DNA of 64,000 nucleotides from Fibrobacter sp. (GTDB lineage: Bacteria; Fibrobacterota; Chitinivibrionia; Chitinivibrionales; Chitinispirillaceae), in contig JAAYPC010000262.1 in assembly GCA_012519985.1 (NCBI GenBank), positions 1-64,000 of the forward strand, given 5' to 3'. Position 1 is the first letter of the stretch. Every line of letters begins with the position of its first letter. The notes beneath the pieces were generated by a model. It was not told where the DNA came from, searched no databases, and saw nothing but the letters and a program-made list of their open reading frames with translations. Shown here piece after piece: positions 25,521-34,336 of this stretch. A program made the position numbers and the translations under genes.

Positions 25521-27925
25521 ATCACTTTCCAGATTTCCCGCGCATATTCCAAAGTGGCTCTGTCCGAGGAGAAATACCCTGAACGTGCAATATTCAGAAG
25601 ACAAGCTTTGGACCACATTTGTTTATCAGCAAACAGTTGATCTATCGATTCCTGTTTCTTCACATAATCATCAAAATCAATCAGTACAAAATACCTGTCA
25701 TTATCACGTAAAGATGAGATCAGTGGATAGATTGTAGAGCCATCTGATAAAGAAGGTAAAAGACTTTCCAACAGTGAAAAAATGCTGGTTAAACGAGAAT
25801 CACTCTGCAGATATTCCTGAGGCCGGTAATCGTCAATATTGTCCAGCTCTTCAGAGCTCTTCCCAAAAAGAGAAATATTGTCCGAGCCAACTTTCTCTGC
25901 CAATTCCAGATTAGACCCACATCTGCTGGCAATTGTATAAGTACCATTAAAAGCAAATTTCATATTGAATGTGCCACCAGCTTCAAATGATGCGGTTGCA
26001 ATCTGCTCTGAAAGATCAGCAGATGGGAGAATTTTTTCAGCCCAGCTCATTCCAAAATTTGGAATAAACACGATCTGCATCTGTTTACTTGCTTCAGGAT
26101 CATTATTAACCAGATTTTTTGTAACATTAATAAGATGAATGACCTGTTTTGCCAGAAAATCGGACGGTGAAGCCTTCCCTGCAAACACATGAAGTCTTCT
26201 GCACTTTAAGGTTACTCCTGATTTAATCTGCAAGTATCTGTGCAGAATGTATAAGACATGCAAAACCTGACGTTTATAGGGATGAATCTTACCACTATGA
26301 ATATCAAACATAACCGAACAATCATCAACATTTGCCAGAGAAGCCTCATTAAGGCAGGAGGCTAAATGCTCTTTAGCCTGAAATTTAATTTTTTGAAGGG
26401 AGAGCTGATACTGCGAATCATCCGCAAATTTCTCCAGTTCCGCCAAAGCCAGAGGTTCTGTGATCCATCTTTGGCCAATAGCAGAGCAGATCAGCTCAGA
26501 TAACCTGGGATTAGCACACATTAACCAGCGACGGTGAGTTATCCCTGCAGTCTTGTTACAGAATTTTTCCGGAAAATGAGTAAAATAAGCCGGGAAAAGT
26601 CTTCGCTTTAAAATCTCAGACTGTTCCCTGGAAACCCCATTTACAGAAAATGAGCCCATTACGGCCAGATTGGCCAGACGAATCCTTTTAACTTCACCTT
26701 CTTCGATAAGAGACAAATCTCTTATTACATCTGCATCACCACTATAATTCTGCCGAATATCTTCCAGGTGTATCTGGTTTATATCAAAAAGTATCTGCAT
26801 GTGCCGAGGCAGGATCTGAGCCACTTTGTAGACTGGCCAGGCTTCAAGGTTTTCTTTATGAACGGCAGTGCTGGTGTAGGCAAAAACATTTTTGGTGATT
26901 TTCCAGGCTTGATCCCAGGAGAGATTTTCTTTGTCTATAAGAATTCTCATCAGCTCCGGAATAGCCAAAGCACAACGGCTCCCGTTTAACTGAATAACCA
27001 CTTTTTTATCCAGTTCGGTAATATCCTTGTTAGATATTTTGTAACGGCGAATTATATCCTGAAGTGCGGCACTGACAAAGAAAAACTGCTGTTTCATCCG
27101 CAGTTCAGTCACCCTGCGTATGTCTTCTTCCGGAAAAAGCACTTTGGTGATACGGCCAAGCTGAGACTTCTCCTCACAAGCCCTGACATAATCCCCGTGG
27201 TTGGCATAATCTGGAAGAAACTCTTCAGAAGCACGTGCGGACCACAATCGCAGAGTATTGACTATATTGTTGCGGTAGCCAGGTATAGGAACATCATAGG
27301 GTATTGCATGAACCTGCTCAGATGCTTTCCACTCATAAGGCCCCAGCGAACAGAGCGGATCTTTGGGGTAACACTCCCCCGCAAAACCTACACTGCAAGA
27401 ATACTCAGGTCTGACAATTTCCCAGGGATGTCCCCTATGCAGCCAATCGTAAGGACGTTCCACCTGAATTCCATTTTTGATGTCCTGCTGAAATTGGGCA
27501 TAATCATAGCGCAATCCATAGGCCATGGCAGGCAATCCCAAAGTAGCCAGAGATTCCAGCGAACAAACTGCCAGACGCCCCTTGCCCGCATACCCCAGCT
27601 CGAAATCATCTTCCTGTGCATAAAGCTCTTCTATAGAATAACCCAAAGAACGAACAGCGGTGGTAAATGGGGACTCAATGCCCAGGTTAACCATATTATG
27701 GCGCAGATTTTTGCCAAAAACGTACTCCATGGACAGGTAGTACACTCTCTTAACATTTTGCTCACGATAATTATTTGTAGTCTTGATCCAACTATCAACC
27801 AATTCACTTCTGACAGCATAAGCCAGAGCCATATATTTGTCATATGAAGTGGCAGAAGTGTCATCTTTGGCTAGAAAATAACGGAGATAACGGTAAAAAG
27901 CATCCTTGAGGTCCTTACTTTCCAT
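25517..27925 (-). CDS. glgP: Divergent glycogen/alpha-glucan phosphorylase homologue
   Basis: An 802-residue full-length member of the GT35 phosphorylase family. The fold is clear from VYYLSMEYVFGKNL near the N-terminus, KGRLAVCSLESLATLGLPA, ITHRRWL, FAGKASPSDF and the PLP-lysine segment GTFNMKF. By hand alignment several active-site stretches differ from classical enzymes: GNGGLGR is GYAGKGR, NDTHPA is NGSRCA, NHTVLPEA is STAVHKEN, and KRIHEYKR is GKIHPYKR. The PLP lysine stays, but catalysis may be altered or lost. ATG at 27925 has GGGAG upstream; the track's GTG start does not. It is coupled to ptsI by ATGA. Confidence 0.85.
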   Translation of the reverse strand: MESKDLKDAFYRYLRYFLAKDDTSATSYDKYMALAYAVRSELVDSWIKTTNNYREQNVKRVYYLSMEYVFGKNLRHNMVNLGIESPFTTAVRSLGYSIEELYAQEDDFELGYAGKGRLAVCSLESLATLGLPAMAYGLRYDYAQFQQDIKNGIQVERPYDWLHRGHPWEIVRPEYSCSVGFAGECYPKDPLCSLGPYEWKASEQVHAIPYDVPIPGYRNNIVNTLRLWSARASEEFLPDYANHGDYVRACEEKSQLGRITKVLFPEEDIRRVTELRMKQQFFFVSAALQDIIRRYKISNKDITELDKKVVIQLNGSRCALAIPELMRILIDKENLSWDQAWKITKNVFAYTSTAVHKENLEAWPVYKVAQILPRHMQILFDINQIHLEDIRQNYSGDADVIRDLSLIEEGEVKRIRLANLAVMGSFSVNGVSREQSEILKRRLFPAYFTHFPEKFCNKTAGITHRRWLMCANPRLSELICSAIGQRWITEPLALAELEKFADDSQYQLSLQKIKFQAKEHLASCLNEASLANVDDCSVMFDIHSGKIHPYKRQVLHVLYILHRYLQIKSGVTLKCRRLHVFAGKASPSDFLAKQVIHLINVTKNLVNNDPEASKQMQIVFIPNFGMSWAEKILPSADLSEQIATASFEAGGTFNMKFAFNGTYTIASRCGSNLELAEKVGSDNISLFGKSSEELDNIDDYRPQEYLQSDSRLTSIFSLLESLLPSLSDGSTIYPLISSLRDNDRYFVLIDFDDYVKKQESIDQLFADKQMWSKACLLNIARSGYFSSDRATLEYAREIWKVI

Positions 27926-28294
27926 ATTTCTCCCGAAATACACTCTGAAGTGTTTCGCACTCCCGGCGAAAAAGCTGAATATTAAATTCGATGTCTTTGT
28001 CTTCCGGAAAATCCTCCGGAATGGAGAGAAAGCATAAGTTTCGACAGTAACTTAAAATAAAAAAATAAAGCCGAAATCACCGTGCTTCGATGTAATTATA
28101 CATTCATATTTAATTACAGTGCACTATAAAATATATTCCCGCTTATAATGAGTTCAAAATAGTAAGCATATAATAATATGACACTTAAGGCTTATTTGCA
28201 GTTCTATTCAAGAACATTGGTCTAAAAAAATAAATCCATAAATAAGCTTGTTTTGTGCAGCTTACCAATTTATTTTAGACATTCAATAAATTCT
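27926..28294. other. Intergenic region between glgP and tRNA-Ser
   Basis: AT-rich DNA with no convincing gene. A dyad TGTAATTA (28091-28098) / TAATTACA (28111-28118) with a 12-bp gap could be an operator or hairpin. A short acidic open tail in another frame overlaps the glgP start but has no credible start codon. Confidence 0.4.
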
Positions 28295-28382
28295 GGAGGG
28301 GTGGCCGAGTCGGCTTAAGGCACAGGTTTGCTAAACCTGCGTAGGGGTAACCCTACCGGAGGTTCGAATCCTCTCCCCTCCG
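28295..28382 (+). tRNA. tRNA-Ser (anticodon GCT)
   Basis: The 88-nt class II tRNA has a 7-bp acceptor stem (GGAGGGG/CCCCTCC) and discriminator G. The D arm is GGCCGAGTCGGC-like, the anticodon stem-loop CAGGTTTGCTAAACCTG reads GCT, the variable arm is long (GTAGGGGTAACCCTAC), and the T arm is GAGGTTCGAATCCTC. CCA is not encoded. It reads AGC/AGU codons. Confidence 0.97.
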
Positions 28383-29321
28383 AATATTCTCTCTGTTCTC
28401 AACAGCCTTCGAAATAAGCTTTTCTACCAGCACTCTGCCATTTTTTCCATTTTCCAGACTGCCAAGAAGCCAGGAGGGTATACGTTTATATCCCCAAAAC
28501 GCCCCAGCAATAGCTCCAGTCATCGCGGCAATTGTATCGGTATCTCCTCCCATGGAAATAGCGAAAGTGAGGGAATCTTCAAATGATGACGGATTTCTAA
28601 GAAAAGAGTAGATTGCAGCAGAAACTGCATCCAGGGCATCAGCGCCATTTCCAACCATCCTCACACTCTCATGGGCAGAAGCCTGATGTTTGAGAGCCCT
28701 GGCAACATCACCCAGCTTGATCTTATAAGCGCTCTCGATCTCTAATTGATAAAAATGAGTAAACCAGTCTTCTGGTGAAACCTCGTTTAAAGCTAACAGC
28801 ACGGCATAGCCCTGCAACACTGCACCCGAAATTCCATAAGGATGAGTATGAGTGAGACTGGAGCAAAGTTTTACCTGTTCTGTAAAATCCTCTATTGATT
28901 TGATGGAGAAGAAAGCGCTTATCGGTGCAACTCTCATAGCTGCGCCATCACCAAAACTGCCCATTCCTCCATACAAACTTCTGGCAGCACTCTCTATGTG
29001 CTCTCCACTTCGCCACCGCTCAATCACCTCCAACATCCCTCCACTGTAATGCCGCCATGGAGAAAACCTCTTGAGAAAACGCTCCTTTAAAGATTCTTGA
29101 ATTATCTCCCCATTTTCGACCATCTCTTCCAAAACCGAAATGGTCATCTGGGTGTCATCAGTATATGTTACTGGAGGATGAGAGATAAAATAGTGAGAAT
29201 CAAGCGAAGGAATCAAATCCGGTCCATAGCCTTCAAAGGATGCTCCCGCAGCATCACCAATCCAGGTTCCATAAAGCAAACCCCGGAGTTTATCTTCAGA
29301 ATAGAGTAAATGTCTTTTCAT
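28353..29321 (-). CDS. ADP-ribosylglycohydrolase family protein
   Basis: A 322-residue hydrolase predicted to remove ADP-ribose from proteins or small molecules. Metal-binding motifs of the DraG/ARH family are present: the YGTWIGDAAG start, YTDDTQMT, and near the C-terminus GGDTDTIAAMTGAIAGA. GGAAAAG precedes the ATG. The last ten codons (RRGEDSNLR-stop) are simply the antisense of the tRNA-Ser gene, so the stop lies inside the tRNA by 30 nt. The natural end may have been replaced by run-in to the tRNA. No DraT-like partner is nearby. Confidence 0.87.
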   Translation of the reverse strand: MKRHLLYSEDKLRGLLYGTWIGDAAGASFEGYGPDLIPSLDSHYFISHPPVTYTDDTQMTISVLEEMVENGEIIQESLKERFLKRFSPWRHYSGGMLEVIERWRSGEHIESAARSLYGGMGSFGDGAAMRVAPISAFFSIKSIEDFTEQVKLCSSLTHTHPYGISGAVLQGYAVLLALNEVSPEDWFTHFYQLEIESAYKIKLGDVARALKHQASAHESVRMVGNGADALDAVSAAIYSFLRNPSSFEDSLTFAISMGGDTDTIAAMTGAIAGAFWGYKRIPSWLLGSLENGKNGRVLVEKLISKAVENRENIRRGEDSNLR

Positions 29322-29356
29322 TCACTTTTCCAAAACAATATTAAATTACCGGATTT

Positions 29357-30541
29357 CTAAATTGCAACTTCATTATGAAAGAAATCTGCTGGATTGATAC
29401 CATAATTGGCAGGATCCAACGAGCAGGATACTTTCCAAAGTTCTCTTTCACTCTCTTCATTTCTGGAAAGATCCCTTATCTGCAGTTTCTCAATTCTCTG
29501 GCCACCTTTGTCAAACAACATTACCAGTTGAGGGGATAAAAGATTATCCCTGTTAACTTTTATAACCAGTCCCATCTCACCGGACTCCAGTTTCACAAAA
29601 CTACCCACCGGATATATACCCATAAGCCTGGTAAAATGCTCCACCAATTCTCTTGGATATTGCTCATCTGCACCCTGAAATATCAATGCCAGGGCCTCCT
29701 GAGGCAGACAACCCCTTCGAGCAGGTCCCGGAGTAGTAAGTCTGTCGTAAACATCCGCTATAGCACAAAGCATAGACATCTGTTGAATCTGATCACCTTT
29801 GAGACAACAAGGGTACCCACCCCCATTTAAGCGTTCATGGTGCTGTACAACAACATGGAAAACCGAAGCCGGTAAATCATCTCTGAATTGCTGCAGCATC
29901 TCCAAGCCGTAAAATGGATGTCTTTTTACGGATTCTAACTCCTGACGAGTATGAAGTCCCTCTCTGCGAATCAGCTCCTCCGGTAATCGGATCATGCCTA
30001 TATCGTGTAGTATTCCCGCTATCCCTGCCTCCAATAAAAGCTCTTCAGAGTATCCTAAGACAGAGGCAAAACCGATCATTAACACAGAGACATTTACTGA
30101 ATGAGCATACAACTGTTCACTATAATTTTTTATCTGAGTAACTCCAATAGTTACATCCGGTTGCTCCAACATCTGGGTTACCAGATCCTGTAACTGGGAA
30201 ATCATTTCCTTAATGGAAAAATATCTGCCCACCTTTGCAGCCAAAGCCATGGAACGAACAGCATCAAGCGTACTCTTACGAACAGCTTCAGCCTTCTTTA
30301 CCTGTTTTTTAAACTCCACATACTTCTCAAAAGAATCTTCTGACTCTTTTTCAGCTCCCTTGCCCTGAAAAATTACAGTAACAGAAGAAACGCCCTGTTT
30401 TCTCAGATATTCAATCTGATGAAATCCGGTAATAAAAGTGTTTGAGGAAAAAAGAAGAACATTCTTATCATTAAAGACATCACAAATGAACATGCCTGGG
30501 CGAAGGTCATTAATAGGAATAGTTCTCTGGTGAGTACTCAT
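29357..30541 (-). CDS. HD-GYP domain cyclic-di-GMP phosphodiesterase
   Basis: A 394-residue protein predicted to hydrolyse c-di-GMP. The N-terminus (NDLRPGMFICDVF onward) resembles the DUF3391 domain common before HD-GYP. The catalytic domain shows GILHDIGMIRLP (HD), HHERLNGGGYP (GYP with its upstream histidines) and AIADVYDRLTT. No signal peptide or receiver domain is present, so it is cytosolic. There is no Shine-Dalgarno. A -35/-10 pair places the likely transcription start on the A of the ATG, implying a leaderless mRNA. Confidence 0.9.
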   Translation of the reverse strand: MSTHQRTIPINDLRPGMFICDVFNDKNVLLFSSNTFITGFHQIEYLRKQGVSSVTVIFQGKGAEKESEDSFEKYVEFKKQVKKAEAVRKSTLDAVRSMALAAKVGRYFSIKEMISQLQDLVTQMLEQPDVTIGVTQIKNYSEQLYAHSVNVSVLMIGFASVLGYSEELLLEAGIAGILHDIGMIRLPEELIRREGLHTRQELESVKRHPFYGLEMLQQFRDDLPASVFHVVVQHHERLNGGGYPCCLKGDQIQQMSMLCAIADVYDRLTTPGPARRGCLPQEALALIFQGADEQYPRELVEHFTRLMGIYPVGSFVKLESGEMGLVIKVNRDNLLSPQLVMLFDKGGQRIEKLQIRDLSRNEESERELWKVSCSLDPANYGINPADFFHNEVAI

Positions 30542-30547
30542 AAGTTC

Positions 30548-30576
30548 ATTATAACAGAATTTTTTTGAACAATCAA
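30548..30576 (-). promoter_or_regulatory. Sigma-70-type promoter of the HD-GYP gene
   Basis: On the minus strand TTGATT is followed by 17 nt and then TATAAT, a near-consensus promoter. Six nt (GAACTT) separate the -10 box from the ATG, so position +1 coincides with the start codon. Confidence 0.65.
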
Positions 30577-30600
30577 CTCAATCTTATGCAAGTACTCATG

Positions 30601-31188
30601 TTACCATTTAGCTGAAATGCAATGATTAATCTTGTCGAAAAGTTGGTTTAAAGCCTGCTGACGTTTTTTACGCTGCTCCTGATTGGCCTCGAAAGCAATG
30701 TAACCCATCAATTCGTCGATAGCTTCCATGGTTCCTAAAAGACTCATACCACCACCATTTTCTATTACCGTAGCATCATGAACAATTTTTCGGGCCTGAG
30801 GCTCAAGAATTTCAATTTCAGAGAGTAACCTGAATTCACTCTCTGTAAGCAACAGTTCGCCAAATTGGGCTCCGTTTGTAAAAGAGGCTCCTCTGGTGTG
30901 AGAGAGATTCCATGGTATACCCTTCCAGTTCCGTATTAGTCCACTGTCAGCACACACCGGACACCACCAACTTAGCTGCGCCGGTTCTTCCTGAAGCTTG
31001 AGCCGGATAAAACCATGACAGGCTTTCCGTTCAGGCCTTCTTCTACATCTGATCATAGTGTTTACCTCCACTCCAGGAGGCGCCAAAGTAGCTGCAGATA
31101 CAATCGAACTAAGGTACTCTGATCTCTCAGATTCACTTGATTTGCTTTTCTTAGATTCCGGTAAAGCCACTTCTCCGGTATCTCTCAT
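30601..31188 (-). CDS. Uncharacterised zinc-ribbon-like protein
   Basis: A 195-residue protein not recognised as a named family. A hydrophilic Ser/Lys-rich N-terminus is followed by a cysteine-containing core (IRCRRRPERKACHGFIRL, then WWCPVCADSGLI), which looks like a four-cysteine metal-binding ribbon. The C-terminal third is helical and basic (QEQRKKRQQALNQLF). GGGAG lies before ATG 31188. It sits just downstream of a Nudix gene and upstream of the HD-GYP gene, with separate spacing. The role is unknown. Confidence 0.55.
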   Translation of the reverse strand: MRDTGEVALPESKKSKSSESERSEYLSSIVSAATLAPPGVEVNTMIRCRRRPERKACHGFIRLKLQEEPAQLSWWCPVCADSGLIRNWKGIPWNLSHTRGASFTNGAQFGELLLTESEFRLLSEIEILEPQARKIVHDATVIENGGGMSLLGTMEAIDELMGYIAFEANQEQRKKRQQALNQLFDKINHCISAKW

Positions 31189-31392
31189 GCATTACTCCCG
31201 TTATTAAAGTCCACCAATAACAGTTTCCCACCCAAAACAAATATTGAAGTGAAATAGCATCTGTATGGATGGTCCTTAAAAGCATCGGATCCGGTTATCA
31301 ATATCTGAGATATGCCGATACTGAATCAGTTTCAATTTTGAAAAAATTAAAAATAATCTGTTGCAGAGATTTTTGGAAGAGTCTGAAAAGCC

Positions 31393-31812
31393 TTAAATCT
31401 GCTTAATCGTTATATAATTCAATTTCTTCAAGGATGCACTAAGCAATTCTCGACTGTTAGCGAAATAAAGCTTTTCTATTGCTTTTTCCACTCCAAACCA
31501 CTTTGGTGATCTGCCCGCTTCACCCTCACCGGACCTTTTCAAATACCTGCATAGATAATAAGCCACTTTGTAAGATTTTTCGTTAAGCATAAATTCCAAA
31601 TCACCTGCCTTTTCCACTATCTCCCCTTCCACCCCAGCTTCCTCTAAAAGCTCACGGACACATGCCTGCTGCTCTGTCTCATTAAGCTCTATGTGACCTT
31701 TAGGAAAAATCCACCTGGAAGGGTTCTTCTTGGAACGTATTAAAAGAATCTTAAGCTCACCCTTGTCCTGACGAAAAGTAATAGCCCCTGCCTGATAAAC
31801 TGTCGTTTTCAT
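31393..31812 (-). CDS. Nudix hydrolase
   Basis: A 139-residue pyrophosphohydrolase. The complete Nudix box (GX5EX7REUXEEXGU) is visible as GHIELNETEQQACVRELLEE followed by AGV. The N-terminal GAITFRQDKGELKILLIRS and WIFPKGH segments resemble diadenosine polyphosphate or other nucleotide pyrophosphatases, but the substrate is not determinable. It is a small stand-alone cytoplasmic enzyme. Confidence 0.88.
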   Translation of the reverse strand: MKTTVYQAGAITFRQDKGELKILLIRSKKNPSRWIFPKGHIELNETEQQACVRELLEEAGVEGEIVEKAGDLEFMLNEKSYKVAYYLCRYLKRSGEGEAGRSPKWFGVEKAIEKLYFANSRELLSASLKKLNYITIKQI

Positions 31813-31953
31813 ATTTCTTAATCAAAAAAAGGTATTTATATTCTGCCTGCTCTCCTTTTTATCGGTTTCCCCCTGTTTACCAGACCAATTATTAAAAGGA
31901 GCAAATAACATACCGCTACAAGCAGAAAAGGTTTCTAGCCTCTCAGAGAGACA

Positions 31954-32406
31954 CTACCATTTAACAGACACCTTTAGCACAATTTTGTGTAAATTTCCAT
32001 TTATTCCTAAAGGCCCATGTGCATCTTCAGGAAAAAAGATGGCACATGAACCCGGTGCTAGTCCAAACCAGGTCTCTGGTACATCAGTGAAAAACATAAC
32101 ATCCCTCTGTGCATCATAATCACCATCTCTGCCCATGCACCTTGAAAGAGGCCGCCAGCCAATATTATCGATCCCGGATACCGCATACTGAATATCGATA
32201 TACTTTCGATGCGCCTCCAACCTCACAGCCGATACCCCCACACCTGCTGTTATGGATGCTATGGCAAACAAGCGATCCCCAATAATCTCTCTTTTTCCAG
32301 AACTGAATGCATCTGCATCAATAGATCGCAAATATTCAAAAGCCGCCAGAAAGCCCGGATGAATTCCAGTGTACCTGTCCATAGCATCTAAAGAGTCAAG
32401 GATCAT
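31954..32406 (-). CDS. YhcH/YjgK/YiaL family protein
   Basis: A 150-residue cupin-fold protein of the YhcH/YiaL (DUF386) family, often found in sialic-acid or beta-galactoside loci and thought to act on sugar anomers or mutarotation. Family hallmarks seen: AHRKYIDIQYAVSG, the DVPETWFGL-like segment and FFPEDAHGP with metal-binding His. It lies 94 nt downstream of the GH20 hexosaminidase on the same strand, so a joint role in amino-sugar use is plausible. Confidence 0.85.
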   Translation of the reverse strand: MILDSLDAMDRYTGIHPGFLAAFEYLRSIDADAFSSGKREIIGDRLFAIASITAGVGVSAVRLEAHRKYIDIQYAVSGIDNIGWRPLSRCMGRDGDYDAQRDVMFFTDVPETWFGLAPGSCAIFFPEDAHGPLGINGNLHKIVLKVSVKW

Positions 32407-32434
32407 GAATTGATATTCTCCTCATAAGATTGAA

Positions 32435-32453
32435 GGCAACCACAAGGGTTGCC
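32435..32453. repeat. Small hairpin between GH20 and YhcH genes
   Basis: GGCAACC-ACAAG-GGTTGCC forms a perfect 7-bp stem. Read on the minus strand it is GGCAACCCTTGTGGTTGCC, a form often dispersed in environmental genomes. It may attenuate transcription between the two genes. Confidence 0.5.
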
Positions 32454-32500
32454 CCCACAAAATAAACAATAGCTGCAACCCACTCAAAGGTTTACCTTCT

Positions 32501-34336
32501 TTATAAACCCTGAACCTTCTCTAATACTTTTCTAAAAACAGCTACCACATTCTGCAACTCCGATTCTTTATTCCTGATACGCCACAAACGTATCAGCTCG
32601 GCTAATACATCATATCCCATTTTTATCAATTCAGCTTTTGCTACAGGTATTTCCAATCTCTGATTATACTCATGTCTCTTCTTAAATAATAATAAAGCCA
32701 AAGTCCACACCGTAGCTTTTGCACCAAAAACCAACTCATCAAACTCCAATCGCTTCTGATTACCAATGGCTCGTAAATTGATAAGCTTACTAAGAACCTC
32801 AACTGCACGGTCATAATTGTTTTGAAGTTCCCCAACTCCAATCTCTTTAACCTTCTGCTCCTTATTCCATAAGCCTTCTGTACCACTCACCCAGGCATAA
32901 ATATTGCCAAAATGGTAAAAACAAAGTCCGCCCAACTCCCTGAGCAACCTATAGAGTGTCTCACTTTTATCCCCCCACTCTAAAACAGATACAGCCCTGT
33001 CAAAATCATCATCAGAATAAGATTCTTTGTTCCAGCAAAGTGCTGCTCCGAAAATCATTCCATGAAACATTCCCGCAAAAAGATTGATATGGCCACAATC
33101 TCCCCAATCTGTGTTTAAAACCCCGACAGCTTTGTACTGAAATCCAAATTGAACCATTTTGCGGATATTATCGCTGGCAGTCCCGATATCGTAAGCAAAG
33201 CGACTCCATCCCTGAGTGCCAGGACAAACGTATTGTCTGACTCCAGTATCTGCAAGAATTCTGATATTCTCATCTGTGATATCGGCTCCATATCCCCAAT
33301 TCAAAAAAACCACATCCCTGGGTACCTGCTTTATAAGCTCCGGATGCTTAAGTATTATGTCACCCCAAAGCATAGGTGTTTTTCCATGACTTCTTACCAG
33401 GTCTATCAATTTGCTCACAAACTCCAGATACAGAGTACCTGTCCCCTCCTTTTGAACTCTCAACAGGTTTTTTCCCTTGCCCAAATCAAACGTTTCATCA
33501 CAACAAATATTAAAGTATTTAGATGAGAAAAGCGGAAGGTACTCTTCAATCATAGATTTTATCAGCTTATAGCTCTCATCGTTTGTGGGATCTATAGTGT
33601 AATGAGCCATTCGATCCCAAAGATTTTGAGGGATTTCTGAAGCCTTGATGTTCAGCTCATTGAGATGTTCAAAACGTTTCAAACGAAGCAATTCGTAAAG
33701 ATGGCCAAAAGAAGCCAACGATGGGATCAGATCAATATGAAAACGCTTGCTGTAGTGATCCAGTTCCAATATTTCTTCCGAAGTAAGCGGATCCCTGCCG
33801 CCCCACAACTCAGGTATATTTCTAAAAGCAAAAGAATGCTCCACATATAACTGAAGCTCATTAATCTTATAATAGGCCAGCTTCTCAATCAGAGACTTCA
33901 GAGTGGAAAGCTTAGGAACCTTTCCCCGGGTAACATCATGATAAAACCCACGATGGCGAAAATCGGGGAAGTCGGTAATCTGTAAACAGGGTATCTCCTG
34001 GCCATTAAGGCTTATGATCTGCAGTAATGTCTGTATTGCCCAAAACAGAGCTGATGCAGATCTGCCTTCAAGGATTATCCTATCCTTTTCTACAAATATC
34101 CTGTATTCCTCGCTATCCTCTTCATCATGCCGAAGAATAATCCCATTTATATTATCACGATCTCCAATTGATAGAGCAATATTAATCCCGGTTAATATTT
34201 TTATCCTCTCTTTAAGAAAACTTGCAGCCCCGAGCAAATCAGTAGAACTATTATTAATGTGAATAGCCTCGGCCTCACATAGAGAAAATTTTTGCCCAGC
34301 CAGTATCAATTGTTTCACCTGTGGAATCAGTCTCAT
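32501..34336 (-). CDS. GH20 beta-N-acetylhexosaminidase-like glycosidase
   Basis: A 611-residue family 20 glycoside hydrolase. An N-terminal GH20b-like domain (to about residue 120) is followed by the catalytic barrel beginning FRHRGFYHDVTRGKVP. The catalytic Asp-Glu pair is in FNICCDETFDLG, and NELQLYVEHSF matches the substrate-site strand. No signal peptide is seen, so it probably acts on imported N-acetylglucosaminides such as chitin fragments or peptidoglycan pieces. The helical C-terminal tail (about 130 residues) is typical of the bacterial subgroup. YhcH follows downstream. Confidence 0.82.
   Translation of the reverse strand: MRLIPQVKQLILAGQKFSLCEAEAIHINNSSTDLLGAASFLKERIKILTGINIALSIGDRDNINGIILRHDEEDSEEYRIFVEKDRIILEGRSASALFWAIQTLLQIISLNGQEIPCLQITDFPDFRHRGFYHDVTRGKVPKLSTLKSLIEKLAYYKINELQLYVEHSFAFRNIPELWGGRDPLTSEEILELDHYSKRFHIDLIPSLASFGHLYELLRLKRFEHLNELNIKASEIPQNLWDRMAHYTIDPTNDESYKLIKSMIEEYLPLFSSKYFNICCDETFDLGKGKNLLRVQKEGTGTLYLEFVSKLIDLVRSHGKTPMLWGDIILKHPELIKQVPRDVVFLNWGYGADITDENIRILADTGVRQYVCPGTQGWSRFAYDIGTASDNIRKMVQFGFQYKAVGVLNTDWGDCGHINLFAGMFHGMIFGAALCWNKESYSDDDFDRAVSVLEWGDKSETLYRLLRELGGLCFYHFGNIYAWVSGTEGLWNKEQKVKEIGVGELQNNYDRAVEVLSKLINLRAIGNQKRLEFDELVFGAKATVWTLALLLFKKRHEYNQRLEIPVAKAELIKMGYDVLAELIRLWRIRNKESELQNVVAVFRKVLEKVQGL

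Noticed and set aside
27197-27847. 216-residue plus ORF
   Set aside because: It is antisense to the N-terminal half of the glgP homologue.
27926-28050. Short acidic open tail (PEDFPEDKDIEFNIQLF) on the minus strand before glgP
   Set aside because: No start codon with a ribosome binding site could be found and it overlaps the glgP leader; it may be chance.
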